From NCBI GenBank assembly GCA_963667455.2, contig CAXXFR010000002.1, forward strand, positions 104,483 to 168,482: a stretch of DNA of 64,000 nt, given 5' to 3'. Source of the stretch: Bin55 sp963667455 (GTDB lineage: Bacteria > Pseudomonadota > Gammaproteobacteria > Pseudomonadales > Azotimanducaceae). A model generated the notes under the pieces. It was given only the letters and a program-made list of their open reading frames with translations, did no database searches and was not told the DNA's origin. A program made the translations under genes and the position numbers. Below are positions 45,483 through 54,355 of this stretch, in pieces. The number at the start of each line of letters is the position of its first letter. The first letter of the stretch is position 1.

Positions 45483-46754
45483 TTAGTTGTTGTCCTGGAG
45501 GAATTCTTCAGTGACGTTCTCCCCAGACAACTCTTCGTCGCCAGACAATTCAGCTCTTATTCCGATCTCTTCGACGGGTAAGCCCAAATCCTTGAAGTAC
45601 AGCTCACGAATGAATGCGCGAAACTGATCGAACTGCTTCTCGACGGTTCCTTGCAAGGATATGGTGGAGTTCTCCAATTCGATGGTGTGCGGCGAGATTT
45701 CCTTCGCGGCGATCATTCCCAATTCCTGCAGTGCTCCAGCATGGATTTTGAGATTGGCGCGGTTCTGAATGCCGCCGACGATTTCAGTTGCACCACCTAT
45801 GACTCCAGCGTAGCCTGCGTATTCCGTCGCCACATTGGAACTGCGCTGTGCCACTGCTCCACCTAGAACGAGCACAGTACCCGCAATCAGCCGATTACGC
45901 GATTTATTGCGCTGTTCGCGAACGGCAATGGCTTCCGAATAGGTTGCTTGGCGCCAATTCTGGTACGGACTCAGCATGTCCGACGAAAACCGTGCGAAGA
46001 ACTCGTCCAACGTGTCAATGAACAGAAACTCGCGTTCTCGTACCTGACGCACCCGATCCATGTTGGGATCTTCCTCGGCGGGAAGACGGACGATCTCAAA
46101 TTCGCCCGAGTCGCCTTCCTGCACATACTCAGAAAATGCGTCTGGTGAAATGCTCTGTGCAAATCGCATTTCGGAAGTCAGACGAATCTGCTCGATCTCT
46201 TCCAATGGCAGATTGTCCGCATACTCAATCATGTCATCGGCCATGCGACGATAGGTGGTTTGAAACGGATCGCTTCGAATCGACACACTGTTGTCGTAGT
46301 GATACTTGCTGGCGAGTGTTTCGTAGACCTTCTCGAACCAGATCTTTCCGCGCGAATCGAGCACTCGAACGGCGAGAACTTGTCGTTCACCATCGGAGTG
46401 AAGTATGCCTCCCGTTACCAGCACATCCATTGCATAAGTGGCCTTGGGAAGCACTCGAACAGCTCCCCAATTACCAGTAGACTGCAACAGATCCTTGGTG
46501 TGATTCGCCATGAAGTTCGCTTCTGCACGGCGGATTTCCGGAGTGATGTTCTGGGTAATCAGGTCGTCGTAAGCTTGTGGAATGTTGGAGTCAAAAACAA
46601 CGATGCCAACATCAAGAAGATATTCTTCGGGAAGTTCTCGCTCGGAAACCTTCGGAGCCTGGTTGTCGACTACCCGTAATGTGATGCTTGAACACCCGGC
46701 AACGAATACCAGCAGTATTCCCGCAACGAGGCACAGAAGGCGCGAGAATTTCAT
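45483..46754 (-). CDS. Conserved lipoprotein of unknown function (cluster gene 3)
   Basis: A 423-residue lipoprotein with lipobox FVAGC (Cys21). The mature part begins LDVGIVVFDSNIPQAYDDLI and has EIRRAEANFMANHTKDLLQS, WGAVRVLP, and DVLVTGGILHSDGERQVLAV. This pattern is seen in a widespread proteobacterial lipoprotein family of unknown role. A hydrophobic glycine-rich patch is near residues 295-335. It overlaps the upstream Pro/Glu-rich lipoprotein gene by four bases and its stop runs into the damaged TPR gene (TAATG). Confidence 0.85.
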   Translation of the reverse strand: MKFSRLLCLVAGILLVFVAGCSSITLRVVDNQAPKVSERELPEEYLLDVGIVVFDSNIPQAYDDLITQNITPEIRRAEANFMANHTKDLLQSTGNWGAVRVLPKATYAMDVLVTGGILHSDGERQVLAVRVLDSRGKIWFEKVYETLASKYHYDNSVSIRSDPFQTTYRRMADDMIEYADNLPLEEIEQIRLTSEMRFAQSISPDAFSEYVQEGDSGEFEIVRLPAEEDPNMDRVRQVREREFLFIDTLDEFFARFSSDMLSPYQNWRQATYSEAIAVREQRNKSRNRLIAGTVLVLGGAVAQRSSNVATEYAGYAGVIGGATEIVGGIQNRANLKIHAGALQELGMIAAKEISPHTIELENSTISLQGTVEKQFDQFRAFIRELYFKDLGLPVEEIGIRAELSGDEELSGENVTEEFLQDNN

Positions 46755-47953
46755 TTAAGTCCATCCATGTACTTGCGATATTCCTCCCAAAGATCCTCTT
46801 GGAGCTCGGGGTCGGTTTCACCGATTGCTGCCTCGCGCAACTGCCGCGCGACGATATCTTCATCTTTCGAATCAGGTGTGTCGCCGGTAGATTGAGTCGG
46901 CGGTAAATTGGGTTGTGCAACACCATCCAATTCGTCATTGGGATCTGTAGATTGGCTAACGGTTTGACCGTCTTCATCGGCATCAGCGCCAGCAGGCATT
47001 GCACCTTGTTCGTCGTCCAACAAACCCCCACCTGCTTCGGCTGCTCGCTCATTCGCACGGGCGAGTTCGTCGTTGCGTTCATCCAGTATCTCGCCGTCGA
47101 GAGCTCCTAGAGCTCGACGCAGCTCTTCGTCTTCCTCGCTACCCACACCGCCGGCTGCCTGCTCAAGTTCCCCAGGCAACTGGGCCAAATCGCCAGCTTC
47201 ATCTTCTCCGCTACCTGCTGCTCCTCCGAGGTCGGGCAACTGGTTGCTGATCTCCCAGCCTCCGTTTCCATTTTCTTCACTGTCTTCGGCAGCACCGGGC
47301 AACAGCGATCCAGGAGGCAAGTCTCCGTCCAATTCCTGATCGCCTGCGGAAGACTCCATATCTTCAGGATCTCCGGTCTCCAGCGGTCCACCGGTTTCCA
47401 GTGGTCCCCCTTCCATCAAATCGCTTTGTTCGCCCTCTTCTTCGCCTTCCTCACCTTCTTCGCCAGACTGTGGATTTCCTTGGGGCATTCCGGGCATATC
47501 AACGCTTAAATCGCCATCGTCACTTGAAGAAGGAAGCGATGGCAACGATGGCATCCCGACTGTTGGGTCTGAATCCGGCGAGGGCGGCATCGGCAAAGGC
47601 GGAGCGTCGCTGGGAGATGGATTTTGCGACGAAGGTGTTGGAATAGCCGACGATTGACTCGATGACTGACCCTGACTACCACCACCGGATGACGATGGCG
47701 ACGATGAAGGCATCGAAGGCTGCGGCGAGCTGGGAGTCGGAGACGGAAGTTGAATAGTCGGAAACGTCGACGGCGTGCTCGACATGCAACCGGTAAGTAC
47801 GGAGAACGCAACCGCCAGCACAGCTAGTCCCGTGACACTAAGCGTGATCCGTCGTGCGGACGAATGGGCAGATCTGGTGCTGGACCCTTGCGCCGACTTG
47901 CCCTCACATCTGGTAAAGGGGATATGAAGCACCTTCATCTCCGTTGGCCGCAT
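46751..47953 (-). CDS. Pro/Ser- and Glu/Asp-rich lipoprotein (cluster gene 2)
   Basis: A 400-residue predicted lipoprotein. The signal ends VLAVAFSVLTGC. A Ser/Pro-rich region follows to about residue 150, then an acidic, Gly-rich region with repeats such as GEEGEEGEEEGEQ, and a helical acidic tail (VARQLREAAIGETDPELQ). I use the ATG at 47953, with GAGGA eight bases upstream, rather than a TTG at 48001 or the ATG at 47938. The signal is long (about 50 residues). Probably disordered and surface- or periplasm-spanning. No family recognised. Confidence 0.75.
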   Translation of the reverse strand: MRPTEMKVLHIPFTRCEGKSAQGSSTRSAHSSARRITLSVTGLAVLAVAFSVLTGCMSSTPSTFPTIQLPSPTPSSPQPSMPSSSPSSSGGGSQGQSSSQSSAIPTPSSQNPSPSDAPPLPMPPSPDSDPTVGMPSLPSLPSSSDDGDLSVDMPGMPQGNPQSGEEGEEGEEEGEQSDLMEGGPLETGGPLETGDPEDMESSAGDQELDGDLPPGSLLPGAAEDSEENGNGGWEISNQLPDLGGAAGSGEDEAGDLAQLPGELEQAAGGVGSEEDEELRRALGALDGEILDERNDELARANERAAEAGGGLLDDEQGAMPAGADADEDGQTVSQSTDPNDELDGVAQPNLPPTQSTGDTPDSKDEDIVARQLREAAIGETDPELQEDLWEEYRKYMDGLK

Positions 47954-48052
47954 CGGTTCAATCCTCTTATATAGAGACAACACAGACGCGACATTGTTCA
48001 ACGCATTTCGCCAGTATCTGGCTTCCGTCTGCGAGGTACGGCCTCAGTCTGT

Positions 48053-49384
48053 TTATTCGTCTGCATCCACATTCGGAAAGTAGATGTACGAATGGGTAAA
48101 TATTACTCCTTCTCGACGTTCTGCCACTCCGTCGATCATCGCAGGACGATATCGAGCCAATTCCATTGAATCGACAAAGTCGTCGAGAAACTTATCGTTC
48201 GGCTCGACGGACAAGACTTCAATGTCCTCAACATCACCTTCTTCCGACACTGAGAATGACAGTTCCAGGATCCCTTCGATTGGAGTGCTCAACGCCTCCG
48301 CCGGTTGGGCACCGGGACTTCGAGCCAGCGGGTAGAACAACGGTACTGGCTCACTGAACTCCTTCGACAAGTACTCCGAATTCGAATCGTTCTCGAACAT
48401 TTCCCATATGTTCTTGTAGACGACTTCAGCTTGATTGAACTTGTAGAAAAGCAAGAACCAATCCGCAAGTTCCAGCTTGGCGTTGGCGATGGACTCCTGC
48501 GTGCTACCTTCCCTTTCCATTTCGATCTTGACAAGATCCTTGAGAGCTTCCTCCCCGGGTGCAAAGTCATTGACGACCGCTTTGTAGATCAGTTCGTAGT
48601 CCTCGGGATAGCTACTGACGGTGACGGTGTTACGCGTTGCGTTTTCGCCACCTGGAGGCGACCATCGTTCAAGTCTGTAGGTCGAAGCAAGGCCCTTTAG
48701 CGCTCGAATGTTGCGAGGATCCGTTTGTTCGAGATTCGATTCACTGATCTTCATGGCGGCGTAGTACAGGCCTCGCGCTGCGAAGATGTTGCGCATCTCG
48801 ACGTACCAATCAGCCAAGGAGAACAACCCCGGAAGTAGATCCACGGACTCGCTTTCGTAGCTACGTGCATAGATGCTGAACGCATACTCCTGACGATCAT
48901 TTGCCCGCGACACCTGTCCCAATTCATAGTAGGTGTCGGCTTCGCGATAGACGATATCGACCTGCTCGAGAGAGTGAAGTCCGTTCGCTAGACGCGACAC
49001 TTGACGTGCACGATCAAAGGCGTTAAGCGCTCCAACGTAGTCTTTGTTTTTTCTGGAACCTTCGCCAAGCAACACGAGTGGCTGCACCAGATCCAAGTCA
49101 TACTGCGACTTCTCATTTTCGATGCGTTGGATTAATTCCTCGGCAAGATCCACCGCTTCGTCGAATTCATTGGAGTCGATCCGCGACTGGATTTGCGTCA
49201 ATGGATCATCGGCATCCATCGGCAACGCTTCGTCGTCGAGCGCTCCCACATTGACGGAGTCGTCGCAGGGCCACACCCAGCACGCTGTCCAGATCAATGC
49301 CACGATGAGCGATCGGAGTACAAGTTGTAACTCTATGCTGCTGTGCCTAGGGGTCCCGTGTCTCATCCCAATCTTCGATGTCAT
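48053..49384 (-). CDS. TPR-like protein with TonB-C-like end (cluster gene 1)
   Basis: A 443-residue exported protein with an N-terminal hydrophobic segment (LVLRSLIVALIWTACWVW). Helical TPR-like repeats run from about 60 to 330 (FDEAVDLAEELIQRIENEK; GALNAFDRARQVSRL). The C-terminal domain (IEGILELSFSVSEEGDVEDI to YRPAMIDGVAERREGVIF) follows the TonB C-terminal pattern: EG.V...F.V...G.V.D..V, then A...W.Y.PA..DG. Many such proteins are annotated as energy transducer TonB. It is first in the cluster. Start ATG at 49384, or ATG 49366. Confidence 0.82.
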   Translation of the reverse strand: MTSKIGMRHGTPRHSSIELQLVLRSLIVALIWTACWVWPCDDSVNVGALDDEALPMDADDPLTQIQSRIDSNEFDEAVDLAEELIQRIENEKSQYDLDLVQPLVLLGEGSRKNKDYVGALNAFDRARQVSRLANGLHSLEQVDIVYREADTYYELGQVSRANDRQEYAFSIYARSYESESVDLLPGLFSLADWYVEMRNIFAARGLYYAAMKISESNLEQTDPRNIRALKGLASTYRLERWSPPGGENATRNTVTVSSYPEDYELIYKAVVNDFAPGEEALKDLVKIEMEREGSTQESIANAKLELADWFLLFYKFNQAEVVYKNIWEMFENDSNSEYLSKEFSEPVPLFYPLARSPGAQPAEALSTPIEGILELSFSVSEEGDVEDIEVLSVEPNDKFLDDFVDSMELARYRPAMIDGVAERREGVIFTHSYIYFPNVDADE

Positions 49385-49403
49385 TCGCTAGCCAATATAC
49401 CCA

Positions 49404-49748
49404 ATGTCCACACCTTCAGACGGTATAAACTCTCCGAACTTCTCAACTTTCCTCGACAACACTGTGTCGAACTCTACCGAAGACAGTCCATCAGACCGTT
49501 CGGACTCATCCGAATCGCGAGTCGATCACGATATCAAGCTCGACACGACGGGCTTGCTGTGCCCTGAACCGCTCATGATCGTTCGCAACAAGATAAGAGA
49601 AATGCAGTCTGGACAGAGACTTCTAGTTCTGGCTACCGATCCGTCCACGCACCGCGATTTCACGAACTTCTGCCGATTCATGGGACATCAACTCGTACAT
49701 GCCGATACGAGCGATGCCACACTCGAATTCGTGATTCGTAAAGGTTAA
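49404..49748 (+). CDS. TusA-family sulfurtransferase-like protein
   Basis: A 114-residue protein whose second half is the TusA/SirA fold: DTTGLLCPEPLMIVRNKIRE with the sulfur-carrying Cys in LLCPEP, then GQRLLVLATDPSTHRDFTNF, CRFMGHQLVHAD. It moves sulfur as persulfide, for example to 2-thiouridine or other sulfur pathways. The first 45 residues are Ser/Asp-rich and unusual for TusA (normally about 80 residues), so the true start may be further in, but no good downstream ATG exists. It is divergent from the 13-kb cluster, with only 19 bases between starts. Confidence 0.87.
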   Translation: MSTPSDGINSPNFSTFLDNTVSNSTEDSPSDRSDSSESRVDHDIKLDTTGLLCPEPLMIVRNKIREMQSGQRLLVLATDPSTHRDFTNFCRFMGHQLVHADTSDATLEFVIRKG

Positions 49749-49756
49749 CTGAATTG

Positions 49757-50215
49757 ATGCCAATTGTGCAGTGCTACTTTGCATATGGCAGCAACATGAA
49801 CACTGAGCGAGTTCATGAACGTGGACTCGCTATCTCAAACGTGCAAAGCGGAAGGCTATCGGGGTTCAGATTGAAGTTCAACAAACGCTCACGAATTCCG
49901 CCTCCATCCGGTCGAGCAAACATTGTCCAAGAGGACTCTTCTGAAGTCTTTGGAGTTCTGTATCGTCTGGGATCGGAGAGTGAAATCGTCAAGATGGATC
50001 GATTCGAACACGCACCCATCGACTATCGGCGACTAATTGTTGAGGTGCAAACCGAGACTGGCCCGATTCCGAGCTGGACCTACATTGCCAATCCCCGAGC
50101 GATCGACGACAGTCTGCAACCTACCCGCTCCTATTTGAACCACTTGTTGGCCGGAAGATCGATGCTTCCCGATCACTACGTCGCACAACTGGAAACAGTC
50201 TCTTGCATCGATTGA
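49757..50215 (+). CDS. Gamma-glutamylcyclotransferase-like protein
   Basis: A 152-residue protein of the gamma-glutamylcyclotransferase-like (AIG2/GGCT) fold. YFAYGSNMNTERV carries the substrate-binding YGSN. LSGFRLKFNKRS, SSEVFGVLYRLGSESEIVKM and FEHAPIDYRR follow, the last near the conserved catalytic Glu. It may act on glutathione or gamma-glutamyl peptides. It starts at the ATG at 49757, two codons from a TTG, eight bases after the TusA-like gene. Confidence 0.88.
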   Translation: MPIVQCYFAYGSNMNTERVHERGLAISNVQSGRLSGFRLKFNKRSRIPPPSGRANIVQEDSSEVFGVLYRLGSESEIVKMDRFEHAPIDYRRLIVEVQTETGPIPSWTYIANPRAIDDSLQPTRSYLNHLLAGRSMLPDHYVAQLETVSCID

Positions 50216-50249
50216 CGATCATTCAGGTTCGGTTTCTATCCCATCGAAC

Positions 50250-51323
50250 ATGAGTGAGTCATGTGATGTTGTAGTTATTGGGGCGGGGGTCATCGGACTG
50301 GCAGTCGCCCGCGCCTTGGCAATGTCTGGTCGCGAAGTCCTCATTCTGGAACAGCACGACGCCATCGGCACCGAGACGTCCAGCCGCAATTCCGAAGTCA
50401 TTCACGCCGGTATCTACTACCCCACAGGCTCACTCAAAGCTCAGCTGTGTGTTACCGGCAAGGAACTGCTGTATCGACATTGCGAGGAACGCAACATTCC
50501 GCACGCTCGCATTGGAAAAGTGATCGTGGCTTCGTCCGAGAGTCAGAAGCAGGTACTGCAACAGTATCAGGCGCAAGCGCTGGCAAACGGAGTCGGAGAA
50601 CTCCCGTGGTTGGAGCCTGACGAGGTTCGAGCACTGGAACCAGAAGTGGAATGTGTTGCCGGAATTTATTCGCCAACAACCGGAATCATCGACAGTCACG
50701 CATACATGATCAGTCTAGAAGCCGATTTCGAGTCGCACGGAGGAATGATTGCATTCAATTCTCGTGTGACATCCATGGACGCAATAGACGGACTGACAGT
50801 CGAGTGTGCAGGTCTGACCCTAAAGCCCCGCCTGCTTGTCAATTCTGCCGGACTATGGGCACCGGATCTTTCTCGTCAGTTGCGAACCAAACACCAAGGC
50901 TACTACGCAAAGGGTCACTACTACTTACTGTCGGGTAAGTCGCCTTTCACTCACTTGGTCTATCCCATTGCCGAAGCTGGAGGTTTGGGGGTTCACGTAA
51001 CTCTCGACATGTCGGGGCAGGCTAGGTTCGGTCCCGATGTGGAATGGGTGGAGGACATCGACTACGGTTTTTCGGAATCCAGCCGCGATCAATTTGTGGA
51101 TGTGGTTCGACAGTACTACCCTGCCCTCGATGAAAGCAAGCTGATACCCGGATACACGGGAATACGACCCAAACTTGCACCCAAGGGACACCCTGTCAGT
51201 GACTTTGTTGTTGACGGGCCGCGCGAGACGGGAATTGCGAACTACTTCGAACTCTTGGGGATTGAATCTCCGGGCTTGACTGCTTCGCTTGCGATAGCGG
51301 ACCGAGTGCAGGAACAGGTCTAG
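50250..51323 (+). CDS. FAD-dependent oxidoreductase, L-2-hydroxyglutarate-oxidase-like
   Basis: A 357-residue DAO-family flavoprotein. FAD loop is VVIGAGVIGLAVARALA, then REVLILEQHDAIGTETSSRN with SEVIHAGIYYP, hallmarks of L-2-hydroxyglutarate dehydrogenase/oxidase (LhgO) relatives. The tail GYTGIRPKLAPKG and NYFELLGIESPGLTASLAI also fits that group. It oxidises a 2-hydroxy or amino acid with FAD; L-2-hydroxyglutarate is a candidate. It begins 34 bases after the previous gene. Confidence 0.9.
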   Translation: MSESCDVVVIGAGVIGLAVARALAMSGREVLILEQHDAIGTETSSRNSEVIHAGIYYPTGSLKAQLCVTGKELLYRHCEERNIPHARIGKVIVASSESQKQVLQQYQAQALANGVGELPWLEPDEVRALEPEVECVAGIYSPTTGIIDSHAYMISLEADFESHGGMIAFNSRVTSMDAIDGLTVECAGLTLKPRLLVNSAGLWAPDLSRQLRTKHQGYYAKGHYYLLSGKSPFTHLVYPIAEAGGLGVHVTLDMSGQARFGPDVEWVEDIDYGFSESSRDQFVDVVRQYYPALDESKLIPGYTGIRPKLAPKGHPVSDFVVDGPRETGIANYFELLGIESPGLTASLAIADRVQEQV

Positions 51324-51432
51324 TCGTGCCGAATCGGGGTGCACGATCAGCTACAGCAACGTAGTTCAGCTTCGTCCAGCTCATCGACCAACTTACAATA
51401 GTTCGACCCGCATGAATTGATTCGACTGATTC

Positions 51433-51843
51433 GTGAAAGATATCAAGAAGACCGAAGACGATTGGCGTTCAAAGCTCTCCGACCACGAATACCACGTACT
51501 ACGAGAATCTGGAACGGAAATGGCATTCTCCGGCGAGTATTGGGACACCAAGAAAGCTGGTACATATGTCTGTAGGGCTTGCGAACAGCCCTTGTTCTCG
51601 TCCGATACCAAGTACGACTCAGGAAGCGGATGGCCTAGCTTCTACGAACCGGTCTCTTCCGATGTGGTTGAAACACGCGAAGACCGCAGTATGTTCATGA
51701 TCCGTACCGAAGTTCTGTGCTCCGAATGCGAATCTCATCTTGGACATGTGTTTCCCGATGGTCCACGACCAACGGGGCTCCGATTCTGCATGAACTCGGC
51801 TTCCCTTCGACTGAAGGAAGACTCCGATAACTCAAGCGACTAG
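51433..51843 (+). CDS. msrB: Peptide-methionine (R)-S-oxide reductase MsrB
   Basis: A 136-residue MsrB that reduces the R-epimer of methionine sulfoxide. Zn-binding pairs are Cys47/Cys50 (CRAC) and Cys96/Cys99 (CSEC); the catalytic Cys119 is in GLRFCMNSASL. YDSGSGWPSFYEPV and HLGHVFPDGPRPTG are family hallmarks. It starts at a GTG at 51433. Probably its own transcription unit. Confidence 0.96.
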   Translation: MKDIKKTEDDWRSKLSDHEYHVLRESGTEMAFSGEYWDTKKAGTYVCRACEQPLFSSDTKYDSGSGWPSFYEPVSSDVVETREDRSMFMIRTEVLCSECESHLGHVFPDGPRPTGLRFCMNSASLRLKEDSDNSSD

Positions 51844-51844
51844 C

Positions 51845-51873
51845 AACCAACCCTTCTGGGGCTCGGGTTAGTT
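51845..51873. terminator. Hairpin between convergent msrB and gamma-glutamyltransferase genes
   Basis: AACCAACCC (51845-51853) pairs with GGGTTAGTT (51865-51873) with one mismatch and an 11-base loop. It lies just past the msrB stop and ends at the convergent gene's stop. There is no clear U-run on either strand. Confidence 0.35.
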
Positions 51874-53465
51874 CAATAGCCGGCTGCCAGTCCTTCTTTG
51901 CGGTGATCCGAAGCCGCGCAGTAGCCATCTTCAAGTCGAGCAATGAGCTGAGCACCCCCGAACAGGCCAGCTCCTTCGTGCATTCGAACGCTGTGCCCGC
52001 GACGGAGTAGCTCGTTCTGCGTTGACTCAGAGAACCCTTTTTCCAGCACGACATCGAATTCGGGAGTCACATGCCATCGAGGTGCATCGGTAGCCGCTTG
52101 CGGATTCTGACCGTGGTCGAATATCCGCGTGATCATTTGCACGTGGCCTTGGTGCTGCATGTGGCCACCCATCACACCGTAGGCTAGTTCCGGTCGATTC
52201 CCTCTCGTCACAAAACCCGGAATGATGGTGTGGAACGGGCGCTTATTCGAATCCACCTGGTTGGGATGTCCAGACTCAAGCGTAAATCCAGCACCACGGT
52301 TTTGCATGGCAATTCCGGTGCCATCAATGACAATTCCGGACCCGAATCCTTGAAAATTCGACTGAATGAAGGACACCATGTTGCCGTCTTCGTCAGCCGA
52401 GCACAGGAAGACAGTGTCCGAACTGGTTGGTAGCTTGCAAGGAGTTTGGTTGGCAACTTCCATCGAAATGGTTTCGGCAGCACGATCCAATGCACTGGAA
52501 GCCAGCAGCTCCTTCGGATCGATTCTCATAGCACGAAGATCAGCAAAGTGATCGATTGCCGCACGAACCGCAACCTTCATCGCTTCGACCTGCAAGTGTG
52601 TCCAATCTGGTGAATCGGGCTCCAACGACCGAGTGTTCAACCGGTCAAGCAGTCCTAGCGCAATGAGCGTTGCAAGTCCCTGTCCGTTGGGTGGAATCTC
52701 ATGTGCTGTGATTCCGCTGTAGTCAATCGACAGAGGATCGCACCACTCAGCGCGGTGCTCAGCCAAGTCTTCGTACCGAAGCAACCCTTCATCTTGACTT
52801 GATTGTTCGGCGATTCGACGAGCAAGCTCGCCGCGATAGAACGACTCTCCATTCGATTCGGCAATGAGCTTCAATGTTTGCGCCAATTCGCGACGAATCG
52901 CCAATTCACCCGTCTCTGGAGCACGACCATTGGGCAGAAAGTGCTTCCGAAATCCCTCAAATTGGCCTAACGAGGGTTGGAATGCTTTCCACAGAGCCGC
53001 AGTGCGCCTACCGACTAGAAACCCGTTTTGGGCGTAGTGAATGGCTGAATCGAACAATCGTTCAAAAGGCAAGCGTCCAAACTTGCTCGACAATTCGGCC
53101 CATGCGCTGACTGCACCGGGAACTGTTACCGCATCCCAACCCAGCCTCGGCATCGCAGAGTATTTTCGAAAGTGCTCCGGATTCCACAGTCGTGGCGATC
53201 GACCGGATGCATTAAGTCCGTAGAGCTGATTCTCAAACCAAACAATCGCGAACGCGTCGCTACCTACGCCGTTTGAACCGGGTTCAACAACTGTAAGAGT
53301 GATTGCTGTGGCGAGCGCTGCATCGATGGCGTTTCCGCCGTCGCGCAACGCTTGAATCCCCGCTGCTGTCGCAAGCGGTTGAGATGTTGCGACAACATTC
53401 CGCGCAAACACGGGATCGCGTTGCGAAGCGTAGGGAAGATCCCAGCTCAAATCAGTGGACTGCAT
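51873..53465 (-). CDS. Gamma-glutamyltransferase family protein
   Basis: A 530-residue Ntn-hydrolase. The large-subunit part includes QALRDGGNAIDAALATAITL and VEPGSNGVGSDAF; the self-cleavage/nucleophile Thr351 is in TSSDTVFLCSADEDGNMVSF, and GFGSGIVIDGTGIAMQNRGA follows. No signal peptide is visible, so it is probably cytoplasmic, unlike GGT of E. coli. It could cleave gamma-glutamyl compounds or an acylated side chain. It is downstream of no partner gene and convergent with msrB. Confidence 0.93.
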   Translation of the reverse strand: MQSTDLSWDLPYASQRDPVFARNVVATSQPLATAAGIQALRDGGNAIDAALATAITLTVVEPGSNGVGSDAFAIVWFENQLYGLNASGRSPRLWNPEHFRKYSAMPRLGWDAVTVPGAVSAWAELSSKFGRLPFERLFDSAIHYAQNGFLVGRRTAALWKAFQPSLGQFEGFRKHFLPNGRAPETGELAIRRELAQTLKLIAESNGESFYRGELARRIAEQSSQDEGLLRYEDLAEHRAEWCDPLSIDYSGITAHEIPPNGQGLATLIALGLLDRLNTRSLEPDSPDWTHLQVEAMKVAVRAAIDHFADLRAMRIDPKELLASSALDRAAETISMEVANQTPCKLPTSSDTVFLCSADEDGNMVSFIQSNFQGFGSGIVIDGTGIAMQNRGAGFTLESGHPNQVDSNKRPFHTIIPGFVTRGNRPELAYGVMGGHMQHQGHVQMITRIFDHGQNPQAATDAPRWHVTPEFDVVLEKGFSESTQNELLRRGHSVRMHEGAGLFGGAQLIARLEDGYCAASDHRKEGLAAGY

Positions 53466-53584
53466 ACTCGAGGCGAACCGACAGTGCCGATTAAGTGAAA
53501 CTTGGCTCTAGGACGACGAAATCAACTCGTCCTAGAGGTATGAATTGTTCGCTACCTGCGTCAGTAACACAAAACAGTGTGCGT

Positions 53585-54355
53585 CTACTTTCCTTTCCAG
53601 TTGGGTTTTCGCTTCTCGGAGAACGCACGCGGACCTTCGACGAAGTCTTCGCTTCTTGAGAGGGTTGCAACCGAGTCGTAGCGGACAGCCATGGATTCCT
53701 GCAACGAGCCCATCGAGAGACTCTGATAGACAACATCTTTGCTTGCACGAATCGAAAGTGGTGCACACTCCAAAATCTGGTCGACCCATCGATGTGTCGC
53801 TTCCATCAGTTGGTCGGCTGGAACAACGTCATTGACAAAGCCCAGTTCCTTGCCTTCTTGTGGCGTCACATGTCGTCCGGTCAAGATCATTCCCAGTGCT
53901 CGTTTCACACCGATTTGCCGAGGTAGACGTTGCAGACCGCCGGCAAGAGCCGCGAGGCCAACCTTGGGCTCAGGTAACGCAAAGACAGCGTTTTCCGATG
54001 CAATGATCAAGTCACAAGCTAGGGCAATCTCAAACCCTCCACCCATGGATACGCCATTCACAGCGGCAACCACAGGCTTGGTGAGATCGAATCGAGACGT
54101 CAAGCCGCCGAAACCTCTGGGCATAGGAACCCGTTCTCCTCCTTCCGCTTGATAACGAAGGTCGTTGCCTGCACAGAAGCCTCTTCCCTCGCCTGTGATG
54201 ATCGCTACCCACAAGTCGTCGTGTGCGGCAAAGGCATCGAATACCTCGCCGAGTTCGGCATTGCCTGGCGGATGTAGAGCATTGAGACGCTCGGGTCGAT
54301 TGATGGTTACCGTTAGGATGTGGTCGCTTGATTCCACCTTGCAAAATTCAGGCAC
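53585..54355 (-). CDS. Enoyl-CoA hydratase/isomerase family protein
   Basis: A 256-residue crotonase-family enzyme. The CoA loop AGNDLRYQA, oxyanion region VNGVSMGGGFEIALACD and both catalytic glutamate positions (GGGFEIAL; ALPEPKVGL) are present. It begins with a GTG and has PNWKGK at the end, as in typical hydratases. It most likely hydrates an enoyl-CoA in fatty- or branched-acid breakdown. It precedes the gamma-glutamyltransferase gene in the same direction with a 119-base gap. Confidence 0.92.
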   Translation of the reverse strand: MPEFCKVESSDHILTVTINRPERLNALHPPGNAELGEVFDAFAAHDDLWVAIITGEGRGFCAGNDLRYQAEGGERVPMPRGFGGLTSRFDLTKPVVAAVNGVSMGGGFEIALACDLIIASENAVFALPEPKVGLAALAGGLQRLPRQIGVKRALGMILTGRHVTPQEGKELGFVNDVVPADQLMEATHRWVDQILECAPLSIRASKDVVYQSLSMGSLQESMAVRYDSVATLSRSEDFVEGPRAFSEKRKPNWKGK

